This document shows, piece after piece, positions 36,719 through 45,968 of a stretch of 64,000 bases of DNA (within the stretch, counting starts at the first letter, position 1; each line of letters starts with the position of its first letter). A program made the position numbers and the translations under genes. Source of the DNA: Ensifer sp. LC163 (GTDB lineage: Bacteria > Pseudomonadota > Alphaproteobacteria > Rhizobiales > Rhizobiaceae); contig NZ_MBSS01000068.1 of the NCBI RefSeq assembly GCF_001695855.1, forward strand, positions 124,001 to 188,000. The letters are read 5' to 3'. The notes below the pieces were generated by a model. The model saw nothing but the letters and a program-made list of their open reading frames with translations. It made no database searches and was not told the DNA's origin.

Positions 36719-38332
36719 CTACGCTGCGTCCCGCAGAATGAGATCGGCGCCCTTTTCGGCGACCATCATGGTGGGTGCGTTGATGTTGCCGGCAGTGATC
36801 TTCGGGAAGATGGACGCGTCGACGATGCGCAGGCCTTCGATGCCGTGCACCTTGAGCTGTGCGTCGACGACCGACGCCTGTTCGTCCGGTCCCATCGCGC
36901 AGGTGCCGCACAGGTGATAGATCGAACCGGAATTCTCGCGGAAATAGTCAATAAGCGCCTCGTCGCTGTCAAGCGAGGGTCCAGGCGAGACTTCCTCGGC
37001 GGTGACGGTCGAGAGGGCCGAGGCGGAGGCGATCCTGCGCACCAGCCGGCTTCCCTGCACGACTTCCTCGATATCCCTGTTCGCCGAAAGATAGTTCGGG
37101 CGGATCTCCGGCGCAGTGCGCGGATCGGCGGAGGTGATCGCGACGCTTCCCCGGCTGGCGGGTCGGCAGGAATTGAAGCAGATCAGGTAGCCGGGATAGG
37201 GTTCCGGCTTCAGTCCGGCCTTGGGATCCTTGGGAATGCGGTAGGAGAGCGGGTTGAAATAGAGCTGGATGTTCGGCTGCGCTTCGTCCCCGGTGCCGCG
37301 GAAGAAGCCGCCGGCCTGGTTGACGCTCATGGCGAAGGGGCCTTTGCCGGTCAGGAGATACTGGAGGCCGAGCTTGGCCTGGCCGAAGAGACTGCCGAAT
37401 TCGCCGTTGAGGGTCGGGATCGTCGCGCGGTAATAGTAGCTCGCGCAAAGATGATCCTGCATGTTCTGCCCGACCGCGGGCAGGTGCCGTCGCACATCAA
37501 GGCCAACCGCCTTGAGCGCGGCCCCATTGCCGAGGCCGGAGAGCTGCATGATCTGCGGGCTGCCGACCGCGCCGGCCGCCAGGATCACCTCTTTCCGGGC
37601 GCTGAAGATGCGTTTTTCTCCACCTTGCCGCACCTCGATGCCGGTGACGCGCCCGTCCGCGGCGAAGGTCAGCCGCCCGACCTGGGTGTCGCGCTCGATG
37701 ACAAGATTGGGGCGGCCGAGCGCCGGGCGCAGATATTCCGCACTGGAATGGGAGCGCTGGCCTCGGTTGGTGTTGACGTCGTAGACGCCGGCCCCCTCGA
37801 TCGAGGCACCGTTGAAATCCTCGTTCATCGGCAGGCCGAGTGCGCGGCAGCTTTCCAGGAACGCGTCGGTAATGCGGTGGGTCATCCCGCGCATGGGGGT
37901 GACGTGGATCGGCCCCTTGCCGCCATGCCAGGGGGATGCACCGCCCGCATGGGTCTCCAGCTTGCGGAAATAGGGCAGGACGTCGTCATAGGCCCAGCCG
38001 GGATTGCCGGCGCGCGACCAGTCGTCGAAATCCTCGCGCGCGCCGCGAACGAAGATCATGGCGTTGATCGAGCCGGAACCGCCTTGCACCTTGCCGCGCG
38101 GCACATAGATGCTCCGGTCGTGGAGCTGCGCTTCGGGCTCACTGTAGTACATCCAGTTAACGCGCGGATCGTAGTAGCTGCGCGAGTAACCGACCGGGAT
38201 CTTGAACCAGAAGGAGTTGTCGTTGCCGCCGGCCTCGACCAGGAGGACGTTGTGCCTGCCGCTCTGGCTGAGGCGGCTGGCGAGGATGCAGCCGGCCGAG
38301 CCCGCGCCAACGATGATATAGTCGTAGGTCAT
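36719..38332 (-). CDS. GMC-family FAD oxidoreductase
   Basis: This 537-residue glucose-methanol-choline oxidoreductase has the FAD motif YDYIIVGAGSAGCILASRLS at residues 3-22, GMC signature 1 around VPRGKVQGGSGSINAMIFVRG and signature 2 around AAGAVGSPQIMQLSGLG. Its catalytic region is HLCGTCAMG, and the NINAPTMMVAEKGAD segment near the C-terminus supplies the Asn. It oxidises an alcohol, with a quinone or other acceptor. It is last in the minus-strand operon after an aldehyde dehydrogenase and an enolase-superfamily enzyme. With the dehydrogenase it could take a primary alcohol to an acid. Choline specificity is not supported by context. Confidence 0.92.
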   Translation of the reverse strand: MTYDYIIVGAGSAGCILASRLSQSGRHNVLLVEAGGNDNSFWFKIPVGYSRSYYDPRVNWMYYSEPEAQLHDRSIYVPRGKVQGGSGSINAMIFVRGAREDFDDWSRAGNPGWAYDDVLPYFRKLETHAGGASPWHGGKGPIHVTPMRGMTHRITDAFLESCRALGLPMNEDFNGASIEGAGVYDVNTNRGQRSHSSAEYLRPALGRPNLVIERDTQVGRLTFAADGRVTGIEVRQGGEKRIFSARKEVILAAGAVGSPQIMQLSGLGNGAALKAVGLDVRRHLPAVGQNMQDHLCASYYYRATIPTLNGEFGSLFGQAKLGLQYLLTGKGPFAMSVNQAGGFFRGTGDEAQPNIQLYFNPLSYRIPKDPKAGLKPEPYPGYLICFNSCRPASRGSVAITSADPRTAPEIRPNYLSANRDIEEVVQGSRLVRRIASASALSTVTAEEVSPGPSLDSDEALIDYFRENSGSIYHLCGTCAMGPDEQASVVDAQLKVHGIEGLRIVDASIFPKITAGNINAPTMMVAEKGADLILRDAA

Positions 38333-38342
38333 GGCCTCTCCC

Positions 38343-39560
38343 TCAGCCGCGCGCGGGCGCGAACGCCTTTACGTCGGCGGGCTGGCTGTCCATCTGCAGG
38401 TGCAGCCGCTCGCCGGTATAAGGCGTGTGGCGCTTAACGACCTCCAGGTTCAGCTCGATGCCGAGCCCCGGTTCGCGCGAGGGGATGATATAGCCGTCCT
38501 CGACGGTGAGCTTGGTCTTCAGCACCTCGGCGTGGAAGCCGGAGAAATCGACGATTGCCTCATGGATGAGAAAATTGGGCGTCGCCGCCGAAAGCTGGAT
38601 GCTGGCCGCCGCGCCGACCGGGCCGTTATACAGATGCGGGGCGATCTGCGCGTAGTAAGCCTCGGCCATGCCGGCGATCTTCTTGGCTTCGAGCAGACCG
38701 CCGACGCGCGCGACGTTCATCTGCAGGATGGAGGCGGCCTTGCACTCGAGCACGCGCTGGAACTCGTATTTGGTCGTCAGCCGCTCGCCGGTCGAAACCG
38801 GGATGGACGTCGCGCGGGCGACCTCGGCCATGGCGGCCTCCTGCCCTGGCGGTACCGGTTCCTCGAACCACAGCGGATCGTATTTTTCGAGGCGACGGGC
38901 GAGGCGGATTGCCGAGGACGGCACCATCTGGCCGTGCGTGCCGAACAGGAGATCGGCGCTGCTGCCGACGGCCCCGCGGATCTTGCGGCAGAATTCCTCG
39001 CAGCGGTCCATCACGCCCAGCGACAGTTGATGGCCGGAATAGTTGGTGTAGGGGCCGGCGGGATCGAACTTGACCGCCGTGAAGCCCATGTCGACCATCT
39101 TCACGGCCCATTCGGCGGCAAGATCGGGGTCGCCATAGTCGTATTCGCCAGCCGCGTTGATCGGATAGAGATAGGTGTAGGCGCGAAGCTTCTCGTGCAC
39201 CGTGCCGCCGATGAGATCCGAGACCGGACGGCCGGCCGCCTTGCCGATGATGTCCCAGCAGGCGATTTCGAGGCCGGAGACGATGCCCATCATGGTCGGG
39301 TCTGGCCGCTGGGTGAAGCCGCTCGAATAGGCCGAGCGCCAGAAGCGCTCGATGCGGTGCGGATCGTGCCCGAGCAGGTGGCGCTCGAACACGTCGTCGA
39401 TCAGCGCTGTCATCGCGCTCGGATGGAACGAGGTCGCATAGATTTCGCCGACGCCTTCGATGCCGCAATCGGTTTGGAGGCGCACGAAGATCCAGTACAT
39501 GCCGCCGATATGCGGCGGGGGCACGGCGACGACATGGGTCGTGAGGGAGACGAGCTTCAT
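38343..39560 (-). CDS. Mandelate racemase/muconate-lactonizing (enolase superfamily) enzyme
   Basis: This 405-residue member of the acid-sugar dehydratase branch has an N-terminal capping domain followed by a TIM barrel with WFEEPVPPGQEAAM, VSTGERLTTKYEF and IAPHLYNGP, the last carrying the catalytic His. The first metal-binding Asp, usually in a D-x-H-G motif, is replaced: the segment is LLFGTHGQMVPSSA. This GTHGQ variant occurs in a subgroup, as I recall, but its chemistry is less certain. It starts 3 nt from the damaged transporter gene and lies 10 nt before the GMC gene, so it probably dehydrates or epimerises an acid-sugar substrate of this operon. Confidence 0.87.
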   Translation of the reverse strand: MKLVSLTTHVVAVPPPHIGGMYWIFVRLQTDCGIEGVGEIYATSFHPSAMTALIDDVFERHLLGHDPHRIERFWRSAYSSGFTQRPDPTMMGIVSGLEIACWDIIGKAAGRPVSDLIGGTVHEKLRAYTYLYPINAAGEYDYGDPDLAAEWAVKMVDMGFTAVKFDPAGPYTNYSGHQLSLGVMDRCEEFCRKIRGAVGSSADLLFGTHGQMVPSSAIRLARRLEKYDPLWFEEPVPPGQEAAMAEVARATSIPVSTGERLTTKYEFQRVLECKAASILQMNVARVGGLLEAKKIAGMAEAYYAQIAPHLYNGPVGAAASIQLSAATPNFLIHEAIVDFSGFHAEVLKTKLTVEDGYIIPSREPGLGIELNLEVVKRHTPYTGERLHLQMDSQPADVKAFAPARG

Positions 39561-39563
39561 GGA

Positions 39564-40082
39564 TTACCCCTTTTGCTTGAGACGGGTCATCAGGATCGCG
39601 GTCGCGACCGCGCCGAGCAGGCAGATGACGGCAATATAGCTGAAGTAGAACTGGTATCCGGCAAGGCCCGGATAGCGGTCGGAAAGATAGCCGTTGACCA
39701 GCGGCAGATAGGTGTCGGGCGCATAGCCGATGAGGGAAATGATGCCGATCGCAAGGCCGGTGACATGGGCCGGGACGTTGCAATCGTCGAGGATCGCCCA
39801 GTAAAGCCCGCGGATCGCATAGGTGAGCAGGCCGACGAAGAGAATGAGGCCGATCAGCACCGGTGTCGAGCCGATGCCGGGCAGCAGCACCATGCCCATG
39901 AGGCTGACGGCGGACAGGAGGAAGGCGAGAAGCAGCACCTCCAGCATCGTGGTCTGGTAGGGCTGGCGAAGATAGAGGATCGGGTAGATCGCGCCGGCGG
40001 CAATCGCGATCAGGGTCAGTTGCAGATAGCGCCCGCGCGCGCCCGCCGCCTTCGTGGCTGCGGATTCGAGGGTTGTGCTCAC
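39564..40082 (-). pseudogene. MFS transporter with in-frame internal deletion
   Basis: The 172-residue frame joins an MFS N-terminus (RYLQLTLIAIAAGAIYPILYLRQPYQTTML) directly to the C-terminal half of the same kind of transporter (GLLTYAIRGLYWAILDDCNVPAHVTG...GYAPDTYLPLVNGYLSDRYPG...YFSYIAVICLL). About five transmembrane segments remain of the usual twelve, so some 250 residues are missing. The join is near 39940, after TTMLEV. The frame is open and closely spaced with its neighbours, so it may still be translated. Transport by such a fragment is unlikely. The intact ancestor would have imported the operon's sugar-like substrate. Confidence 0.75.
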
Positions 40083-40094
40083 GGTTTTCCTCCC

Positions 40095-40122
40095 CCGGCC
40101 GGTTTTCAGAAGGTCCGGCCGG
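40095..40122. promoter_or_regulatory. Intercistronic hairpin between aldA and the MFS remnant
   Basis: Two CCGGCCGG blocks flank a 12 nt loop (ttttcagaaggt), giving an 8-bp GC-only stem in the 55 nt gap. Confidence 0.4.
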
Positions 40123-40137
40123 TCATGTGTAGTCGGA

Positions 40138-41562
40138 TCAGTGTTTCAGGATGACGAGCCGGGTCTGGGTGAATTCCAGCATGCCGTGCTTGCCGTCGTC
40201 GCCGCCGAGGCCGGACTTTTTCCAGCCGGAATGGAAGCCCTGGTAGGGATCGGCCGGGAAGCGGTTGATATAGAGTTCGCCCGCTTCGATGGTCGCGGCG
40301 GCACGCATGGCCTTGCGGTAGTTCTCGGTGAAGAGCACCGAACTCAAGCCGAACTGGTGATCGCTCGCGAGCGCCAGCGCCTCGTCGAAATCCGAGTAGC
40401 GCAGTACCGCAAGCACGGGGCCGAACACCTCTTCGCGCACGATCTCCATATCCTGGCGGCAGCCGGACAGCAGGGTCGGTGGATAGAAATAGCCTTCGCC
40501 TTGCGGCAGGAAGCCGCCCGCCTCGACGACGGCGCCCTCGGCGCGGGCGCGCTCCACCATGGCGTGGATACGCTGCCTTGATGCCTCGTTGGCGAGCGGG
40601 CCCATCCGGGAAGCATCGTGCGACCGGTCGCCGAACGCGCGGGCCATGAAAGCCGCCTTGAGCGTGGCGAGCAGGCGGTCATGCACGCTCTCGTGCACAT
40701 AAAGACGTTCGGCGCTCGTGCAGACCTGGCCGCAATGGGTGGTCTTTGCCGAAACGATCATCGCCGCCACGGCGTCGATGTCGGCATCGGGCTCGACGAT
40801 GACGGGCGTCTTGCCGCCAAGTTCGAGCGAGGGCTTTGCGATGTTGGCCTTGCAGTATTCGAGCACGGTCTGGCCGGCGCCGACGCTGCCGGTCAGGGTG
40901 ATCATGCCGACCGCCGGATGGGTAGCGAGCGTGCGGGCGACGCCGTGGTCCATGGTCAGGATGTTGAAGAGGCCGGCCGGCAATTGCGCATCCAGCACGG
41001 CTTCGGCGAAGACGAGCGCTGAGGCGGGCGTGTTGTTGCTCGGCCGCACGACGACGGCATTGCCGGCAATCAGCGCCGGCGCGATCTTCCGCACGAGCGT
41101 GTAGATCGGGTAGTTGAAGGGGATGAGGCAGGCGACCACGCCGATCGGCTCGCGGCGCAGAATGAGTGTTTCGTCGGCGTTGTCGCTTTCGATGACCTCA
41201 CCCTCGATGCGCCGCGCCCATTCGGCATGGTAACGCATCAACTCGACGCCGTAGACGACCTCGCTGGTTGCGTCGGCGAAGCTCTTGCCGGATTCGGCGG
41301 CGAGCGCCGCGCCGATGCGGTCGGCGCGCTTGACGAGCGCGTCGGCCAGGCGCCGCAAGGCATTGCCGCGCTCGATGGCCGGTAGCATGCGCCAGGCCTG
41401 CTGCGCCGACCTGGCGGCTTCGACGGCGGCGACGGCATCGGCCTCAGTGGCCGCGGGTACGGAGGTGAAGACCTGTCCGGTCGCCGGGTTCCTGACATCG
41501 ATCCGATTGGAGGAAGACGCTTCGACGAAGCGGCCGGCGTAAAAGTTGCGATAGTCGCTCAT
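40138..41562 (-). CDS. aldA: Lactaldehyde/glycolaldehyde dehydrogenase (AldA-like)
   Basis: This 474-residue NAD-dependent aldehyde dehydrogenase has PFNYPIYTLVRKIAPALIAGNAVVVRPSN, LTGSVGAGQTV, the catalytic Glu in PSLELGGKTPVIV and the catalytic Cys in THCGQVCTSAERLYV. The C-terminus YQGFHSGWKKSGLGGDDGKHGMLEFTQTR is close to E. coli AldA. The ATG at 41562 begins MSDYRNFYAGRF, where family similarity starts. It heads the operon and should oxidise a short hydroxyaldehyde released from sugar-acid catabolism or made by the GMC enzyme. A LysR gene on the same strand lies 189 nt upstream. Confidence 0.88.
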   Translation of the reverse strand: MSDYRNFYAGRFVEASSSNRIDVRNPATGQVFTSVPAATEADAVAAVEAARSAQQAWRMLPAIERGNALRRLADALVKRADRIGAALAAESGKSFADATSEVVYGVELMRYHAEWARRIEGEVIESDNADETLILRREPIGVVACLIPFNYPIYTLVRKIAPALIAGNAVVVRPSNNTPASALVFAEAVLDAQLPAGLFNILTMDHGVARTLATHPAVGMITLTGSVGAGQTVLEYCKANIAKPSLELGGKTPVIVEPDADIDAVAAMIVSAKTTHCGQVCTSAERLYVHESVHDRLLATLKAAFMARAFGDRSHDASRMGPLANEASRQRIHAMVERARAEGAVVEAGGFLPQGEGYFYPPTLLSGCRQDMEIVREEVFGPVLAVLRYSDFDEALALASDHQFGLSSVLFTENYRKAMRAAATIEAGELYINRFPADPYQGFHSGWKKSGLGGDDGKHGMLEFTQTRLVILKH

Positions 41563-41751
41563 GTCCCACCTCGGCGGGCCGCCAGTCGCCAAAGAGACGG
41601 GGCGGCCGAAGGAGAGAACCTCGAGAAATCACGGCGCGACCTCTCTCCCTAGCCGCGTTCGCTGTGCCCTTTCAGATGGGCTCGCGGGTGGAAATGCACA
41701 AACGAGTAATTTTCGGGTGCAGCATTCCTCAGAGGAATGGTCGGGCCGAGC

Positions 41752-42654
41752 TCATCGGCTTTCCGCCTCGGCTTCGCAGAACAGCCACGCGCGGAACGCC
41801 TGGACGTTGGGTGCGAGAGCAGCCTGCGGCCGGGTGACGAACCAGTAGGATTCATGGCCCTCGACCTGAATGTCGAAAAGCTGCCGCAGCGTTCCGCTGC
41901 GAAGGTCGTTCCGCACCATGGAGCGGTCGGCGATGGTGACGCCGAGGCCACAGCGCGCCGCCTCGATGGCGAGGTCGAGAACGTCGAATTCCAGTCCGCG
42001 GCTCGTGTCCAGATCCGGGAAGCCGGCTGCATCCAGCCAGTGCCGCCAGGTGAGGTAACGCTGGTCGGGCGAGGCCAGCACATGCAGGAACGTGAACTGC
42101 GCGAGGTCGCCGGGCGTGGCGAGCACCTTGCCTTCGAGAAGAGACGGCGCGGCGACGACGATATGTTTCTCGCTCATCAGCAGGCTGGCATCGAGTGTCG
42201 GCCATTCGCCGTCGCCGAAACGGACGGCGCAGTCAAGCAGACCCCGTTCCGCCATGCTGTCGGAAAGCTCCGTACCGATGCTGATGTCGATTTCCGGCAG
42301 GCTGCTCTTGAGGCCCGCCAGCCGCGGCACCAGCCAGCGCTTGGCGAATGTCGGCGGCACATTGATCCGGAGCCGGTTCCGGTTTTGCTTTTCGGCGATG
42401 CCGCGCAGCGACATCTCGATGTCGTGAAACGCCTGCCGGATGGTTTCGAGCAGGGCCGTGCCTGCCGGGGTCAGTTCGAGGCGGTGGTGATGACGGATGA
42501 TCAGCGGTTCGCGGATGTCGTCCTCGAGATTCTTGATCTGCTTGCTGACGGCGCTCTGCGTCAGGTTCAGCCGTTCGGCCGCCCGCGTGAAACTGCGGGT
42601 CTGCCCGACCACTTCGAACACCCTCATTGCCGACAAACCGGGAAGCTTTCGCAT
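41752..42654 (-). CDS. LysR-family regulator (GcvA-like)
   Basis: This 300-residue LysR protein has the N-terminal helix-turn-helix LSAMRVFEVVGQTRSFTRAAERLNLTQSAVSKQIKNLE, followed by a substrate-binding domain of the GcvA/AmpR kind (RLRINVPPTFAKRWLVPRLAGL, DCAVRFGDGEWP, VTIADRSMV). The ATG at 42654 is used since upstream in-frame codons are unconserved. It lies between the AldA operon, which has the same orientation, and the divergent lyase-ABC operon. A TTTG-N11-CAAA box upstream of the latter makes that operon the likelier target. Confidence 0.9.
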   Translation of the reverse strand: MRKLPGLSAMRVFEVVGQTRSFTRAAERLNLTQSAVSKQIKNLEDDIREPLIIRHHHRLELTPAGTALLETIRQAFHDIEMSLRGIAEKQNRNRLRINVPPTFAKRWLVPRLAGLKSSLPEIDISIGTELSDSMAERGLLDCAVRFGDGEWPTLDASLLMSEKHIVVAAPSLLEGKVLATPGDLAQFTFLHVLASPDQRYLTWRHWLDAAGFPDLDTSRGLEFDVLDLAIEAARCGLGVTIADRSMVRNDLRSGTLRQLFDIQVEGHESYWFVTRPQAALAPNVQAFRAWLFCEAEAESR

Positions 42655-42970
42655 GATCCTCTCGAACGATGTTGCGCACTCGCCGGCTCGGGTGCGGCGG
42701 TGCGGGAAACGTCCGGCATCATACGCGAAGATCGCCGGCAGCATAGTCAAATGGATAGCGACAAAACGATAGCGGCGGTCTTCCTGCACAAAGCGGGATG
42801 CCACGGCGGCAACCACCTGCCGGGCGGCGTGGTCGCTTTCTCAGGTGTGGGTCTGTCATCCGGCCTCGCGCAGCGCATGAGTTTTAGGAATGACCTCTGC
42901 GCGATAGTCGTTTGTCACAGGTGGTCAAATACCCGATCTATGCGCCCCGCTGGAGAGGAGAACAGCGTGC
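42655..42970. other. Divergent region between lysR and the lyase operon
   Basis: These 316 bp contain no gene. The one structure I can support is the TTTG-N11-CAAA dyad at 42911-42929. GGAGAGGAGAACAG precedes the lyase ATG as a ribosome site. Confidence 0.5.
42911..42929. promoter_or_regulatory. Putative LysR box
   Basis: TTTG-tcacaggtggt-CAAA is a T-N11-A type dyad with 4-nt arms, 41 bp upstream of the lyase start. It lies in the divergent region next to a LysR gene. The distance is short for an activator site, so repression or an untypical promoter position is possible. Confidence 0.35.
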
Positions 42971-44344
42971 ATGACCCCAGAACATCCCCCGACCCGTCAG
43001 GAATTCGACAGCATCGGCGCACACACCGTACCGTCGTCGGCCCTGTTCGGCATCCAGACGCAACGGGCGGTCGAACTCTATCCGCTTGGTGGCGCGGCGC
43101 GGTTTTCCGATTATCCGCTGCTCCTTGAGGCCATGCTTCAGGTCAAGAAAGCGGCGGCACGCACCAATATCGAGATCGGCGCGATCGATGCCGCCATGGG
43201 CGAGGCGATCACCCGCGCGGTCGATGAGCTACTGGCGCGGCCGCGCCCTGAGGCTTTCCCGGTCCATGCCTTCCATGGCGGCGGCGGCATTTCCTTCAAC
43301 ATGAATGTCAACGAAGTGCTGGCCAATCTCGCCAATGCCGAAGGTTTCGGTGCCGCCTACGGCAGCTATGCGCCGATCCATCCGAACGACCATGTGAACC
43401 TCAACCATTCCACGGCCGATTGCCTTTCCACCGGTTGCCATATCGCCGCGCTGGTCGCCTTCGAGGGTCTTTCGCAGGAAATAGAAGGGCTTGCGGCGGA
43501 TCTTGACCGGCTGGGCGCCGAATGGGCGCCGCTGCGCAAGCTCGCCCGCACCTGTCTTCAGGATGCGGTTGACATCGGCTTTAAGGACTATCTCGGCGGC
43601 GTCGCCGCCTGCCTGCGGCTCAATGTTGCGCGGGCCGCGCAGGACGCCGAGGGGCTGCGCCGCATCAGCATCGGCGGCAATATCATCGGCCGTTCGACCG
43701 ATTGCGAACCTGCCTTCTTCGCGCGGATCATTCCCGTGCTCAACGAGCAGCTCGCACAGGCGCGCCTGCCCGACGGGCTCGTTCGCACCGACAACCTGTT
43801 CGCCGCCTCGCAGGCGCATGACCGCCTGCTGGCGCTGGCCGGATCGCTCGACCAGACCGCGCGCACGCTCATCCGCTTCGCCAAGGACCTGCGACTGATG
43901 GCATCGGGACCGCATGGCGGCCTCGGCGAAATCCGCCTGCCTGCGGTGCAGCCTGGATCGTCGGCCATACCGGGCAAGGTCAACCCGACCATTCCGGAAT
44001 TCATGGTGCAGTGCGGCATGCTGGCCTGCGGCCGCGCCGCCGCGGTGGCCATGACCGGAGATCATGGCGAAATGGACTACAACCCGTGGGAAGCCGTGGT
44101 CATTACCGGCCTCCTCGACATGATCGCGATCCTGCAGGCCGGGGTTTCCACCCTGCGACACAACTGCGTGCAGGGGATGCGGCCCGATGCGGCGCGCAAC
44201 ACTGACAACGCCACAAGCCTGCTGCCCTCGCTGATCCGGCTGAAGCAGCTCAAGGGCTATAGCCACGCCTCGGCGGTGGCGAAGGAGGCGGCGGGAGACC
44301 TTGCCTTCGTGCGCCGCAAGGTGGCCGAGGCGGAAGCCGGCTGA
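42971..44344 (+). CDS. Aspartase/fumarase-superfamily lyase
   Basis: This 457-residue class II lyase has the conserved substrate loop GSSAIPGKVNPTIPEF (the usual form is GSSxMPxKxN; Ile replaces Met), FHGGGGISFNMNVNEVLANLAN, and HPNDHVNLNHSTADC, typical of aspartate ammonia-lyases. These enzymes eliminate ammonia or another group from a succinyl-like amino acid to give fumarate or an analogue. Sequence around the active site diverges enough that the substrate may be an aspartate derivative rather than aspartate. It is first in an operon with an aldehyde dehydrogenase, an aldo/keto reductase and a peptide-type importer. Confidence 0.85.
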   Translation: MTPEHPPTRQEFDSIGAHTVPSSALFGIQTQRAVELYPLGGAARFSDYPLLLEAMLQVKKAAARTNIEIGAIDAAMGEAITRAVDELLARPRPEAFPVHAFHGGGGISFNMNVNEVLANLANAEGFGAAYGSYAPIHPNDHVNLNHSTADCLSTGCHIAALVAFEGLSQEIEGLAADLDRLGAEWAPLRKLARTCLQDAVDIGFKDYLGGVAACLRLNVARAAQDAEGLRRISIGGNIIGRSTDCEPAFFARIIPVLNEQLAQARLPDGLVRTDNLFAASQAHDRLLALAGSLDQTARTLIRFAKDLRLMASGPHGGLGEIRLPAVQPGSSAIPGKVNPTIPEFMVQCGMLACGRAAAVAMTGDHGEMDYNPWEAVVITGLLDMIAILQAGVSTLRHNCVQGMRPDAARNTDNATSLLPSLIRLKQLKGYSHASAVAKEAAGDLAFVRRKVAEAEAG

Positions 44345-44390
44345 AACTTTCCATAGGGATTTCCAACCTCACTCTCTCACAAACCAAGGC

Positions 44391-45896
44391 ATGAAAGACA
44401 TGTTGCAGCAAACTGATCTCGCTTGGGCCGAACGCTGGCTGGCCGCGGAGAAGAAGCAGTATATCGACGGCGAATGGGTCCGGGGCGCGGGCGCCGAATG
44501 GAAGGTGATGAACCCGGCGACCGGCAAGCTGCTCTGCTCGATCGCGCTCGCCGACGCGGACCAGGTCGAGACCGCCGCGCTCGCCGCCAACCGCTGCCAC
44601 CGCAGCGAGGTCTGGAGCCGAAAGACGTCGCGCAAGGCGCGGGCCGACCTGCTGAACGCCATCGCCCGGCTTATCCGCGAGAATGTCGAAAAACTCTCGC
44701 TGCTGGAATCGCTCGCGAACGGCAAGACCTATGCCGAGGCGCTGGTCGACGACATCCCGACCTGCGCCGACATTTTCGAATATTATGCGGGCTGGACGGA
44801 CAAGTATTACGGCGAGGTTTCACCGGTCGAGGACGGGTTCCTGAACTTCACCTCGAAGGATCCGGTCGGCGTCTGCGGGCTGATCGCACCGTGGAATTTC
44901 CCGCTTTACCAGGCCAGCCTGAAGATCGCTCCGGCGCTTGCCATGGGCAACACCGTGGTGATGAAACCCTCGGAATTTACCCCGCTTGCCACGCTCTACC
45001 TCTTCGAACTGATCGGCCGGGAACTTGACCTGCCGAAGGGCCTGCTGAACCTCATCCTTACCGATGGCGAGGCGGCGAACCAACTCACGTTGAGCCGCAA
45101 CGTGCACAAGGTCTCCTTCACCGGCTCGACCGTGGTCGGGCGCAAGATCGTGCAGAATTCGGGCGTTTCCAACCTCAAGGCCGTAACCTTGGAGCTTGGC
45201 GGCAAGTCGCCCTGCATCTTCTTTGATGATACGCCGAACCTCGACGGGGCGATCGACCGCGCCTTCACCGTGATGTTCTCGCACAAGGGCGAGAAGTGCT
45301 CCGAGCCGACGCGCTTCCTGATCCAGAAAGGCATCTACGACTACGTTCTGGAGCGGTTGATCGCCAAGGCCGAGGCGGTGCGCTGCGGCGATCCGCTGGC
45401 GCCGGAGACCCAGCAGGGTCCACAATGCAACGAGGCGCAGTTCCGCCGCATCATGAGCTATATCGAGATCGGCAAGACCGAGGCCGAGCTTGTCGCGGGC
45501 GGGCGGGACGACCGCGCGGGCGAGAATGCGAACGGCCTTTTCATCCGCCCCACCATCTTCTCGAACGTGCCGGAAACCGCCCGCATCGCGCAGGAGGAGA
45601 TCTTCGGACCGGTGCTGTCCTGCACGCCGTTCTCGACGCCGGAAGAGGCGGTCGCAATCGCGAACGGCACGGCCTACGGGCTCGCCGCCGGGGTCTACAC
45701 CGGCAACGTGACGCTGGCGCACCGCATGGCCGAGCGGCTGGATGCGGGCATGGTCTTCGTCAACCGCTACGGCTGCTACGGCCTTTCCAGCCCCTTCGGC
45801 GGCTTCAAGGAAAGCGGCTGGGGCAAGGAAATGGCCATCCATTCGCTGTCTTCCTATACCCGGACCAAGGGGGTCTGGGTCTATTTCGGCGACTGA
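44391..45896 (+). CDS. NAD(P)-dependent aldehyde dehydrogenase
   Basis: This 501-residue aldehyde dehydrogenase has the cofactor-binding segment GVCGLIAPWNFPLYQASLKIAPALAMGNTVVMKPSE, the glycine motif FTGSTVVGRKI, the catalytic Glu E268 (TLELGGKSP) and Cys C303 (KGEKCSEPTRFL). The C-terminus PFGGFKESGWGKEMAI is standard. The context around C303 (EKCSEPTR) is unusual and may mark a distinct subfamily. The start is ATG 44391, with an alternative ATG 9 nt later; the ribosome site is weak. Downstream of it is a perfect 18-bp palindrome. It probably oxidises the aldehyde produced in the pathway served by the ABC importer. Confidence 0.9.
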   Translation: MKDMLQQTDLAWAERWLAAEKKQYIDGEWVRGAGAEWKVMNPATGKLLCSIALADADQVETAALAANRCHRSEVWSRKTSRKARADLLNAIARLIRENVEKLSLLESLANGKTYAEALVDDIPTCADIFEYYAGWTDKYYGEVSPVEDGFLNFTSKDPVGVCGLIAPWNFPLYQASLKIAPALAMGNTVVMKPSEFTPLATLYLFELIGRELDLPKGLLNLILTDGEAANQLTLSRNVHKVSFTGSTVVGRKIVQNSGVSNLKAVTLELGGKSPCIFFDDTPNLDGAIDRAFTVMFSHKGEKCSEPTRFLIQKGIYDYVLERLIAKAEAVRCGDPLAPETQQGPQCNEAQFRRIMSYIEIGKTEAELVAGGRDDRAGENANGLFIRPTIFSNVPETARIAQEEIFGPVLSCTPFSTPEEAVAIANGTAYGLAAGVYTGNVTLAHRMAERLDAGMVFVNRYGCYGLSSPFGGFKESGWGKEMAIHSLSSYTRTKGVWVYFGD

Positions 45897-45912
45897 TCCC
45901 GCACCGGATTTT

Positions 45913-45930
45913 CCCGGGGCATGCCCCGGG
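45913..45930 (+). promoter_or_regulatory. Intercistronic hairpin between the ALDH and AKR genes
   Basis: CCCGGGGCATGCCCCGGG is a perfect 18-bp palindrome located 16 nt after the aldehyde dehydrogenase stop. Confidence 0.5.
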
Positions 45931-45968
45931 CGCGCGCCTCCCATCGCTCAACCCGAAAGTCTCAAACG

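Noticed and set aside
36845-40154. Long plus-strand open frames antisense to the GMC and enolase-superfamily genes
   Set aside because: The minus-strand proteins have intact catalytic motifs; the plus-strand frames have none.
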